Notes under the pieces: model-generated
Seen by the model: only the letters and a program-made list of their open reading frames with translations
Told to the model about the DNA's origin: nothing
The model's database searches: none
From: UBA1413 sp964395045
GTDB taxonomy: Bacteria; Bacteroidota; Bacteroidia; Bacteroidales; Prolixibacteraceae
Length of the DNA: 7,703 bases
Direction of reading: 5' to 3'
NCBI GenBank assembly: GCA_964395045.1
Contig: CAYNBE010000179.1
Location: forward strand, 1-7,703
Made by a program: the position numbers and the translations under genes
In this document: piece after piece, positions 1 to 7,612 of the stretch
How positions within the stretch are numbered: the stretch's first letter is position 1
How the letters are laid out: each line of letters opens with the position of its first letter

Positions 1-1218
1 TTCTGCTCCGGGCATGAACCGGGTTACTTTTATTTCGTACCCGCCTTTCGGGTATTCGCTATCGGAACAGATGTACCCGCTTGAACCGTTGCAGTGGGTC
101 AATATCACGGTATTTGCATAGGGAGACTGTTTTTTTATTTCCATCCCGATTTCTGTAAACAATTCACCGGAAATGCCCGCCAGTACAAGGTTCCCGATTT
201 TCATTGCCGACAGTCTGATTTCTACATCCGGACCTGATTCATAGGAAGATTGAGGAAAATGGGTAGGTGAATTTTTCTTGCCAGGAAAAGTCATCATCAT
301 TTCCGATGTCTGGAGCGTTTTAACCGGATAAGTTACCGTTTCGTTGAATACCCTTACAGCTTCATCACCCACATGATACCCGATGGCATCTACTTCGCGG
401 AACACGTTTCCAGGTCCGTAAATCGGGTTGATGTCGCCCGAAGCCCCGGCAGTAACCCCAACCACAAGATCTTCGCCTATCTGGTTTTTCACATACCGGG
501 CAGCAGCGCCAGGCCAGTCGCCGGAAATCAGGTAATTGGAATCGCCCGTTGCCGTACCGTGGCAGGGCCAGTTTATTAAAACCGCTATGGGTTTCTGGTT
601 GAGGGTCTCAAACTTAATCACAGCAAGCTCCCGGTCGCAGGGGCCTTCCTGGTTACGGCCCAGCCATATTTCACCTTTTGAAAATTCTGCGCGACGGTTG
701 ATATTGAGTGCACAATGGCCTTTGCCCACGCCCATCCGGAAAAGCTGTGGATTTTTGGATGCATTGACAGCCAGGTTCATAAGTTTATTTTTCAACACCT
801 GCGTGTATTCTTTCACTGATTCTTGTCCATGATTGCTAACAGAAGGCCCGCCATGGTTGTGTACGGCTACCAGCATAATATTCTTAGCCGGAATATCAAT
901 CTCTGAAGAAATCAATTTTTTCAATTCTTCCGCAATATCAGAAGGAAAGCCGATCAGGTCGGCTGTGATCAGCAAGGTTTTTACCTTCTCTTCGGTAAAA
1001 TAAAAAGCAGATGCGTACAAACTATCGTGTACTCCGGTCGAAGGTGTCTCCCGGGCGGCGTAGCCACTCATCATGGCCGGTTTGTCGGGGGTTATGTTTA
1101 CCTGGGCCACCCCCATCTTTACTACATTATCACTCTTTGCACTGTTTCGGGCTGAAACCCAACCCAGGGAAAGACCGATCAAAAGGACCAGCATTCCGGA
1201 AATTACTCTTTTATTCAT
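1..1218 (-). CDS. Neutral/alkaline ceramidase-like secreted hydrolase (C-terminus cut by window edge)
   Basis: The 406 visible codons run from an ATG at 1216-1218 in one open frame to the left edge, so the C-terminus is missing; by family similarity it may be only a short tail. Residues 1-23 form a Sec-type signal peptide (basic start, hydrophobic core, cleavage near VSA-RN). The mature part matches the N-terminal domain of neutral/alkaline non-lysosomal ceramidases, zinc amidohydrolases that split N-acyl bonds. Likely zinc-site elements are the HNHGGP motif (His120/His122), His220 in NWPCHGTATG, Glu352 in GISGELF and Tyr382 in NGSSGYIC. The hexapeptide holding the Ser nucleophile in true ceramidases (GDVSPN) is GDINPI here, so Asn264 replaces that serine. 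Ceramide is therefore an unsafe substrate call; a related amide or ester hydrolase is equally possible. It is the last visible gene of the cluster, 63 bases after the aldo/keto reductase. A run of eight A lies shortly before the start codon, and no Shine-Dalgarno sequence or in-frame upstream ATG is seen. Confidence 0.85.
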   Translation of the reverse strand, partial: MNKRVISGMLVLLIGLSLGWVSARNSAKSDNVVKMGVAQVNITPDKPAMMSGYAARETPSTGVHDSLYASAFYFTEEKVKTLLITADLIGFPSDIAEELKKLISSEIDIPAKNIMLVAVHNHGGPSVSNHGQESVKEYTQVLKNKLMNLAVNASKNPQLFRMGVGKGHCALNINRRAEFSKGEIWLGRNQEGPCDRELAVIKFETLNQKPIAVLINWPCHGTATGDSNYLISGDWPGAAARYVKNQIGEDLVVGVTAGASGDINPIYGPGNVFREVDAIGYHVGDEAVRVFNETVTYPVKTLQTSEMMMTFPGKKNSPTHFPQSSYESGPDVEIRLSAMKIGNLVLAGISGELFTEIGMEIKKQSPYANTVILTHCNGSSGYICSDSEYPKGGYEIKVTRFMPGAE

Positions 1219-1262
1219 GGTCGTATTTTTTTTGAATTCATTCTCAATTCTTCTGTTCGAAA

Positions 1263-1280
1263 GTCATGCCGGGGCATAAC
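1263..1280 (-). terminator. Possible intercistronic hairpin after the aldo/keto reductase gene
   Basis: Directly after the TGA of the aldo/keto reductase gene, the minus strand can fold into a 7-pair stem (one G-T wobble) with a CCCG loop. Only a short TTTC follows instead of a T-run, so it is at best a weak terminator. An mRNA processing or stabilising hairpin between the reductase and the ceramidase-like gene is equally possible. Confidence 0.3.
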
Positions 1281-1281
1281 A

Positions 1282-2268
1282 TCATCCCCAATGTCCATCG
1301 CAATAATCTTTTTTCATCCATTGCACGGCTTCGTGTTTAAAGAAAGGGGCCAAGGCTGTTGTTGTTGAAGTCATTTCCTGACTGGTCATGGGCTGGAAAT
1401 TCCGCAATATTTCAAGGTTTGCATCAACGATTTTTTTACTGTCCATCCCTATTATTACTCCCGAAATTCCCTTTAACGATAAAGCATAACGGACCAGTTC
1501 GGTTGCATTTATCCCAGGGATGGTATCCATCGGGCGGATTGCTTTTATTAACATAATACCCACCCCCTTTTTTAGCGCTACCGGAATGGCCAGTTCCTCC
1601 CTTTTTTGTTGCTCTTCTGCACGCCAATGGTTCATTGCGATGATCACATTATCGAAGTTTCCGCGTTTGGCCAATGTCATAATAGCTTCTACATTGCTAT
1701 GTCCCGAGAAACCTATAAAACGGGTTACTCCTTCATCTTTTATCCGGTTCACAATATCCAGCAAATTGCCTTTCTCGCATATCCGGTCAACATCTTCGAG
1801 CGACAACACATTGTGAATGTTCAACATATCAAGCCGGTCGGTTTGCAAGCGTCTCAGGCTGGTTTCAATTTGTTGCATCGCTTCTGTTGGTTCGCGGCTG
1901 GATACTTTTGTAGAAATGAAAACTTCATTGCGCCTTACCTTCAGCACTTTCCCTATTCGTTCCTCGCTGATGACGCTATTTTTTTTATTTTCATATATCC
2001 AGGCTGTATCCCAGTAGTACAATCCATTGTCCAGTGCATATCCGAGAAGAGCCAGAGCAGTGTCTTCATCGTCGATCTCACAAAACCTGCTCCCCAATCC
2101 CAATCCAACACGCGGGATGCGGACCCCGGTTTTTCCCAATATTACAGTTGGCAGGCCTTTCGCATCATATCCAGAACATGATTCAAGAAAACCTGCCCCA
2201 GTCAGGGCCATTCCTGCGCCAATAGTACCTTTGATAAAGTTTCGCCTTGAAAGTTCTTTTTCGGTCAT
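1282..2268 (-). CDS. Tat-exported aldo/keto reductase, possible lipoprotein
   Basis: This is a 328-residue NAD(P)H-dependent oxidoreductase of the aldo/keto reductase superfamily, which interconverts carbonyls and alcohols. The catalytic tetrad is complete: Asp87 and Tyr92 in WDTAWIY, Lys121 in FISTKVS and His152 in LNIHNV. The GFSGH segment (186-190) and the VIIGMDS segment near 271-277 fit the late barrel strands and cofactor region. The N-terminus carries a twin-arginine signal (SRRNFIK, residues 7-13), then a hydrophobic stretch ending in FLESC. Cys31 could be a lipid-anchored first residue of the mature protein, though LESC is only a fair lipobox. Tat export would let the enzyme fold with its nicotinamide cofactor before leaving the cytoplasm. 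The C-terminal ferredoxin-like cysteine cluster found in some Tat-type relatives is absent. The start is 14 bases after the VOC gene stop, behind an A-rich leader, and the gene ends in TGA. The substrate is unknown; a sugar or sugar-derived carbonyl is a guess from the neighbours. Confidence 0.9.
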   Translation of the reverse strand: MTEKELSRRNFIKGTIGAGMALTGAGFLESCSGYDAKGLPTVILGKTGVRIPRVGLGLGSRFCEIDDEDTALALLGYALDNGLYYWDTAWIYENKKNSVISEERIGKVLKVRRNEVFISTKVSSREPTEAMQQIETSLRRLQTDRLDMLNIHNVLSLEDVDRICEKGNLLDIVNRIKDEGVTRFIGFSGHSNVEAIMTLAKRGNFDNVIIAMNHWRAEEQQKREELAIPVALKKGVGIMLIKAIRPMDTIPGINATELVRYALSLKGISGVIIGMDSKKIVDANLEILRNFQPMTSQEMTSTTTALAPFFKHEAVQWMKKDYCDGHWG

Positions 2269-2282
2269 AAATTTTCTTTTAG

Positions 2283-3140
2283 TTAACGAACAGTGTGTGC
2301 TTCTGTAAATTCAACCCTTGTCTGATCTGCACTCATCAGGTTTAAAAGCCATCTGTTTCCTTTACCTATCAGGGGCTGTGACATATTCCCGACACCATTT
2401 CGCTCTTTTATCGTGTAAATCGTTGTTTGCATATCTTCAACCAAAAGGCAGGGATGGCTTATATTCGGATTCAACAGTGAGTATTCAATAAATTCGATGC
2501 AATCGGGAAAATGCAGATAAACATATCTCGGATATTCACTTCCCGGCTCCTGGTATTTCCATATTTCTTTGCACCCCAGAATATCCCTGTAAAAACGGTC
2601 GTTTCCTTTTACATCTTTTGTATAAATACCAGCATGTTGTATGCGTTCAGAAATTCTGTTTGCTGATAAATATTTCCCTTTGGATTTCTGATGTAGCGAA
2701 CCTGGAAGGAAACGTATAAACTCCAATGTGATATCGGATGGATCGGTCACTGTAAAAAATTCGTTTCCAGCCCTATCTAAAGATATTGAAGCAGGAACCT
2801 GAACCCCTTTTGATTGCAGGTACAACCTCATTTGTTCAACATCTTCTGTTTCCAGTGAGTACGATATTAACCGGGTCATTTCACGGGCATTTTTGTTTTC
2901 CACAAATTCAAGGAATTGGCGATCATTCACTTTGTATGACCAAATTATCCCCGATTTTCCCTGATATGAAAAAGCTTCATCAAATCCCAGTAGCCGACCA
3001 TAAAAATCTTGAACCACTTCATGGCTGCTTACCCAATAGGTCATTTTTGCAATCCCCCAGACCGGCGGGCGTTTAATCTCCTGAGAACATAATTGAATGG
3101 AAAAGAGACATCCGAACACTATTAATACGAAGTAGCGCAT
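2283..3140 (-). CDS. Secreted protein with two VOC (glyoxalase/dioxygenase-like) domains
   Basis: This 285-residue protein has a short Sec-type signal (residues 1-19, hydrophobic core VLIVFGCLFSIQL, cleavage near CS-Q). Two vicinal-oxygen-chelate domains follow, at about 28-143 and 167-278. Domain 1 shows the family features VVQDFYGRLLGF (42-53), TVTDPSDITLEFI (130-142) and ENKN. Domain 2 shows IQHAGIYTKDVKGNDRFYRDILG (168-189) and ends in TRVEFTE. VOC proteins use paired beta-alpha-beta-beta-beta modules to hold a metal for isomerase, lyase, epimerase or dioxygenase chemistry. His169 of domain 2 sits at the usual first metal-ligand position, while the matching place in domain 1 (KMTYWV) has no histidine, so domain 1 may be structural. 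The specific reaction cannot be named. Export is unusual for glyoxalase-type enzymes and suits the exported neighbours. The gene begins 12 bases after the deacetylase-GH3 stop (TAA TAA in tandem) and ends 14 bases before the reductase, so co-transcription is very likely. It is AT-richer than the GH3 part of its neighbour. Confidence 0.82.
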   Translation of the reverse strand: MRYFVLIVFGCLFSIQLCSQEIKRPPVWGIAKMTYWVSSHEVVQDFYGRLLGFDEAFSYQGKSGIIWSYKVNDRQFLEFVENKNAREMTRLISYSLETEDVEQMRLYLQSKGVQVPASISLDRAGNEFFTVTDPSDITLEFIRFLPGSLHQKSKGKYLSANRISERIQHAGIYTKDVKGNDRFYRDILGCKEIWKYQEPGSEYPRYVYLHFPDCIEFIEYSLLNPNISHPCLLVEDMQTTIYTIKERNGVGNMSQPLIGKGNRWLLNLMSADQTRVEFTEAHTVR

Positions 3141-3152
3141 TTTAACTTTTTA

Positions 3153-6100
3153 TTATTCAGTCACTTCAAACTGCCCTTTCAGCCGTATATCTTCCGAAGA
3201 ACTGCCGACCATTACATTAAAAACACCCGGCTCTACCACAAACTCTAAATGCCGGTTGTAAAAACCCAACAGTTCGTGGTTTAAAATAAACTCCACTGTT
3301 TTCTTTTCGCCCGGTTCAAGTGAAACCTTTTCAAATCCTTTCAGTTCTTTCACCGGCCGGATAACCGACGATATTTCGTCGCGGATATATAGCTGTACGA
3401 TTTCGCTGCCTTTTACTTTTCCGGTATTTTTCACTTCGAAACTCACTTTTATTTCGCCATAAGGGCCTGTTGCCGAGGGGGTAATAAGCAGGTTGCTGTA
3501 TTCGTATTGCGTGTAACTGAGGCCAAAACCAAATTCCCAGAGCGGTGTTGCAGGCATATCGGCGTAGGCAGCGCCCCAGTGGTTATCGATCCATTCCTGT
3601 TTTGAAGGCATGTAATTGTAGTAAACCGGAAGTTGCCCGGAGTGGCGGGGAAATGTTACGGGCAGTTTTCCCGATGGGTTGTAATCGCCCCAAAGCACAT
3701 CGGCGATGGCTGTTCCGCCTTTTTCTCCGGGTATCCAGGCTTCAACAATAGCTGGGATATGTTCCGCCGCCCAACGGATGGACAGCGCCCTGCCGTTGAT
3801 CAACACCAGCACCACAGGCGTCCCTGTCTGGTAAACGGATTTCAGCAAATCTTCCTGAAGGCCGGTCAGGTCGAGGTTGGCCACATCGTATCCTTCTCCA
3901 CTGGTCCCCTCTTTGTTGGGGGCAAGCCATTCGTTTTCGCCAAGTACAACAATCGCAAGATCGGCTCTTTTAGCCGCCTCTGCTGCTTTGGTGATTTCAT
4001 TGACACTGTTGCCGATCACTTTACAGCCCATCACATATTCCACTTTTGTTTCCCCCGAAACTTTCTCTTTAACCCCCTTCAGCACGGTGGTCACTTCCTG
4101 GAGCACCACATTCGACGTGTAATCGCCCAGTTGGTTCAACCGGTTGTCGGCATTAGGCCCGATCACGGCAATTTTTTTTATATCTTTCTTCAGTGGAAGC
4201 AGGTTGTTTTCCTGCCCCGGCAAGCGGGCATTTTTCAAAAGGACAATGCCCTCGCGGGCAGCCTGCAATGCTAGTTCCTGGCTCTCTTTGGTATGGATTG
4301 TCTGCACGGCATCATCGGGTTTAACATACGGTTGTTCGAACAAACCCAACTGGAACTTAAGCCTGAGTATCCTCCGTACTGCCCGGTCGACCAGTTCCAT
4401 TGACACTTTTCCTTTTTTCACATTTTCAAGCATGGGTTGCAGAAAGGCCTCTTCAAATGAAATACCCACATCCACCCCGGCTTTAAGGGCAATAGCGCCA
4501 GCTTCTTTCTGGCTCCCGGCCAGTTGTTCGTAAACAATGGTAGTAATGCCGCTACCTTCACTGAGGACCAACCCATCGAAGCCCAGTTCATTGCGAAGAA
4601 TATTGGTCAGTAAGAATTCTGAGGTATGGGTCGGGATTCCGTCAACCGAAGGATAGGTGGCCATAACACCCAGGGCGCCGGCTTTTTTGATCCCTGCAAC
4701 CCAGGCCTTCAGGAAAACTTCCCGCAGTTTTCTTTCCGAGATTTCCATAGCGCCGCGTTCCATTCCGCTCACCGGTTCGCTTTGCCCGGGAAAATGACAA
4801 AGGCCGGCAACCGTTTTGTCATTTGCCGAAATATCGTTCCCCTGCACTGCATGGACAATGGTTTCCGCCATCCGGGCACAGAAATAGGGGTCTTCGCTGT
4901 ACCCTTCTTCGTTCCGTCCCAGCCGGGGATCCCTGACAGGCTCAACAACCAGTGTATATAGCTGGTGGATACCCAGCGACCTGGCTTCTTTGGCGGTAAC
5001 TTCATAAATATTCTTTATCAGCTCCAGGTTCCACGTACTCCCAAGTGCAAGTCCCTCCGGGAAAATTGTAGTCCCGGAGCACATCACTCCATGTGTCCCT
5101 TCCTCGGTTTGCAAAAGCGGGATGCCCAAACGTGTCTTTTCTAAGGCTATTTTCTGGAGTTCATTGAAAAATGTGGCATGTTGATGCGCTCCTTCCTTCA
5201 AAATATTATTCGCAAGGGTGAAACATCCGCCTATGGGCCCCAGCTTCTCCATAAAAGTACCTGCTGTAAGTTTTTTGGAACTTTCAGTTTTCTCACTGAT
5301 CTCTTTTCCAATCTCGCTGATATACATACAAGGCATGTTCATCTGCCCGATTTTTTCCTCCAAGGTCATCCGGGAAAGAAGGTCTTCGACCCTTTCGCTG
5401 ACCGGATAAGACGGGTTCTTGTAAATGGGCAATTTAACAGAAGAAATCTCCCCTCTTTGTTCTTTTATATACGAAGCAATATTTTGAACATGATCTATCC
5501 ATATTTCATTTGCAGGATCAGTAGCATACCGGCAGATTGCCTCAAGTGTGGAGAGCAAAGTTGTTTGTGTACCGTTATTATCGGTTTCATGCCCGGCAAG
5601 TACAAGCCACTGCCCTTTGCTTTTTGCTACATCAATGAGTTTTTTAATATCTTCAAATGATTTGCCGTCCAATTCCATTCCATTCAACTGCGACAGATCG
5701 CAAAAAAGAGGATCGTTTGCCCCTTCATCCCTCCACCCACGGCCTGTCACAAAAAGCGACGCAACTACCGGAACATAACTTTTGGTATCCAAACCCTTCC
5801 CGACAAATTTTTGTCCACAGGGATAAGCAAAGGAAACCGCATTGACGCCTAAAGAATCTTTAATCAATTTATTGGCTGATACTAATTCCTTTTTCATGTC
5901 CGGCAGAGTATAATTTTCCAGTGCCCTTTCCCTTGCCCAGTCAAAGTTTCCGGTACATGGATGTACCATCGAATGATTGCCAATATCGTGTCCGTTCTTA
6001 AAAGCCTTCTTCCACCCGGACATTCGTTGTGCCATAAGATCAGGAGAAACATAGAATGTGCCTTTCACCCCGTATTTATCAAGAAGCGGAATACCTTTGT

Positions 6101-6278
6101 CTATTTGCGATAGCCGGGCATCGTTAAAGGTAAGGCTCAACCCCATCTTTTTACCTTCCGGCCATTTGAACAGAATGGAAGATGCTTGTGCAAATTCACA
6201 TTTACACAATAGAACTATCACAAGAATGGCTGTATATGTTTTGATTGATCCAAATGATTTCATTTCAAACGAGATCAT
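3153..6278 (-). CDS. Secreted NodB-type deacetylase / GH3 glycoside hydrolase fusion
   Basis: This 1041-residue fusion starts with a Sec signal (to about residue 32, FAQA-SS). Met6 (codon at 6261-6263) is an equally good start and gives a more typical signal peptide. Residues 36-277 are a NodB/CE4 deacetylase domain: motif 1 is TFNDA (50-54), motif 2 is HSMVHP (102-107), AYPCG lies at 151-155 and LVLAGHE at 225-231. Metal ligands Asp53, His102 and His106 are kept, but the usual catalytic Asp is Asn52. After a short linker, residues 291-645 are the GH3 barrel: RLGIPLLQTEEGTHG (383-397), FPEGLALGSTWN, and EPVRDPRLGRNEEGYSEDPY (446-465). The expected KHF is LCHF (Cys494), and the expected nucleophile motif SDW is SEG (Glu574). 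Residues 680-870 are the alpha/beta sandwich, with GENEW (780-784) and the acid/base candidate Glu795 in SGEGYD. A fibronectin-III-like domain follows at 945-1015. GH3 enzymes remove terminal beta-linked sugars. The combination suggests deacetylation and deglycosylation of one substrate, but the changed residues leave activity open. Confidence 0.92.
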   Translation of the reverse strand: MISFEMKSFGSIKTYTAILVIVLLCKCEFAQASSILFKWPEGKKMGLSLTFNDARLSQIDKGIPLLDKYGVKGTFYVSPDLMAQRMSGWKKAFKNGHDIGNHSMVHPCTGNFDWARERALENYTLPDMKKELVSANKLIKDSLGVNAVSFAYPCGQKFVGKGLDTKSYVPVVASLFVTGRGWRDEGANDPLFCDLSQLNGMELDGKSFEDIKKLIDVAKSKGQWLVLAGHETDNNGTQTTLLSTLEAICRYATDPANEIWIDHVQNIASYIKEQRGEISSVKLPIYKNPSYPVSERVEDLLSRMTLEEKIGQMNMPCMYISEIGKEISEKTESSKKLTAGTFMEKLGPIGGCFTLANNILKEGAHQHATFFNELQKIALEKTRLGIPLLQTEEGTHGVMCSGTTIFPEGLALGSTWNLELIKNIYEVTAKEARSLGIHQLYTLVVEPVRDPRLGRNEEGYSEDPYFCARMAETIVHAVQGNDISANDKTVAGLCHFPGQSEPVSGMERGAMEISERKLREVFLKAWVAGIKKAGALGVMATYPSVDGIPTHTSEFLLTNILRNELGFDGLVLSEGSGITTIVYEQLAGSQKEAGAIALKAGVDVGISFEEAFLQPMLENVKKGKVSMELVDRAVRRILRLKFQLGLFEQPYVKPDDAVQTIHTKESQELALQAAREGIVLLKNARLPGQENNLLPLKKDIKKIAVIGPNADNRLNQLGDYTSNVVLQEVTTVLKGVKEKVSGETKVEYVMGCKVIGNSVNEITKAAEAAKRADLAIVVLGENEWLAPNKEGTSGEGYDVANLDLTGLQEDLLKSVYQTGTPVVLVLINGRALSIRWAAEHIPAIVEAWIPGEKGGTAIADVLWGDYNPSGKLPVTFPRHSGQLPVYYNYMPSKQEWIDNHWGAAYADMPATPLWEFGFGLSYTQYEYSNLLITPSATGPYGEIKVSFEVKNTGKVKGSEIVQLYIRDEISSVIRPVKELKGFEKVSLEPGEKKTVEFILNHELLGFYNRHLEFVVEPGVFNVMVGSSSEDIRLKGQFEVTE

Positions 6279-6317
6279 TTTAAAATTTTGATTTGGATTT
6301 ATATTTGGGATATTTTT
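6279..6317 (-). promoter_or_regulatory. AT-rich spacer and leader before the deacetylase-GH3 gene
   Basis: Thirty-three of the 39 bases are A or T, and no Shine-Dalgarno sequence is present. A-rich leaders of this kind are usual for translation starts in Bacteroidota. No copy of the Bacteroidota -7 consensus TAnnTTTG is seen on the minus strand, so an independent promoter is not supported; the region is best read as an intercistronic leader. Confidence 0.3.
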
Positions 6318-7091
6318 CTAAGTCTTATTTGCAAACATTTCTTCGTAATGGGGAGATGATTCGAATATTCCCCCACCTGAACGGTAAAATTCTTTGTCTA
6401 AAAGATAAAGACCCTGGTCCACTTTTGTCCATGAAGCGCCCTTTCGGGGATGGTACCCCATCATAGTGTCCCAGTTCCGGTAGTTCTGATGGCCGTTGCT
6501 CTCGAGTAACCCGAGGTTTCCAAGTCCCGGGAATGCTTTCAGCCTGGCTGCCACATTTTTGTTCCAGTCAACCAGGATTGGGTTGACGGTCAGGTCGGCA
6601 CAGAAGCAGGGGATATCGCGCTCGTACGCTGCCTGGGCAATCTTCATGGTCATGCTGAGCGTTTTGGCAATGGCTTTCAGTGCAATTGCCTTATAGCCCA
6701 TCTGTATCCGGACAATGGCGTCTTCTTCGGTATGGGCGCTTTCGTCGGCTGCCAAACGGACAGGTATATCGGAGACATCAATATCAAATTCTTCAGGGAA
6801 AGGTTCTTCGATCAGGGCAATCTGCCCGAAAGCACCAATTTTTTTAGCATGGTCGAGCAGTTGGAGCAAGGTTTCCTTTTTCTCGTACCGTCCGTTCGCA
6901 TCGAAATAATAGGGTAACTTCCCGCTTTCGGAATGGGGCGTGCTGACATGCCCGATGGCGGCATGGATTGCCGAAAGGCGCGCCTTGTCCTTCTCCAGCA
7001 TTTCCTGCTGCGTGCCCGGCTGCCCAATCTTGATCTTCATAAAAAAATAGCCCTGGGCGCAAGCCGGGTCAATTTCGCTGATCGGAATAAT

Positions 7092-7094
7092 CTA
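7092..7094 (-). other. In-frame amber codon inside the enolase-family gene
   Basis: The minus-strand codon is TAG, flanked by IPLMA before and IIPISEIDPACAQGYFF after, in the same frame and with no length disturbance. It falls between the capping domain and the strand carrying the KxK motif. One base change would restore a sense codon such as TAT/TAC (Tyr), TGG (Trp) or CAG (Gln). Confidence 0.85.
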
Positions 7095-7612
7095 GGCCAT
7101 TAAAGGGATAGCGGCTATTTTACTGTGATTATGCGAAAGGGACGGCTTGTATTCGGAGGGGATGATATCATCGAAAGAAACAAAACCGTTTTCCCGGGCA
7201 TATAGAATCCAGGCTGCATTGTCGAGGCCAACCAGAGCATTCAGTGCAAAGGTCTTCCGCAAGTTTGGATTGGACGTAATTTGTTTGCCATATTCATAAA
7301 TTTCGGGCAAAATATTGTCAAGAAGCACTACCGGACTTGTAAAACTTTGCCCGTTCACCAGTTGAAGTGCTTTTTCCGACATAGCGTACATCAACGCGTT
7401 GCCCCCGCTTTCAGAATGATTTGCAAAAACATGGGCATCGGACCAAAGTACATTTTGTGTGCACAGCCCGATCCCGTATTTCCCTGAATCGCTTTCGAGA
7501 TAATTGGCCGTTTGCCAAATCTCGGTCATGTAACCACCTTTAAAGCCAAATGGCCGGATCAGCGGCTCCCTCTCAAAATTGGCACCGACCCGCTTAATAC
7601 CGATGGTCTTCA

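Noticed and set aside
1606..2181. Plus-strand open frame of 191 codons
   Set aside because: It is antisense to the aldo/keto reductase gene, whose catalytic tetrad and Tat signal make the minus-strand reading certain.
3633..4274. Plus-strand open frame of 213 codons
   Set aside because: It lies wholly inside the GH3 coding region on the opposite strand, resembles no family known to me, and has no leader; it is a shadow of the real gene.
1..6278. A glucosylceramide degradation pathway (GH3 plus ceramidase)
   Set aside because: The pairing is tempting, but the ceramidase-like protein lacks the known serine nucleophile and the GH3 site is atypical; no sequence feature points to a sphingolipid substrate.
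6318..7040. The 240-codon C-terminal part as an independent gene
   Set aside because: Its only ATG is inside the strand carrying the KxK motif, and the upstream 17 codons continue the family sequence in frame, so it is a fragment of a larger gene.
7092..7094. TAG read as pyrrolysine or as a reassigned sense codon
   Set aside because: The enolase superfamily has no known pyrrolysine members, the same gene terminates with TAG, and a second lesion (frameshift) lies upstream. Decay or sequence error is the simpler account.
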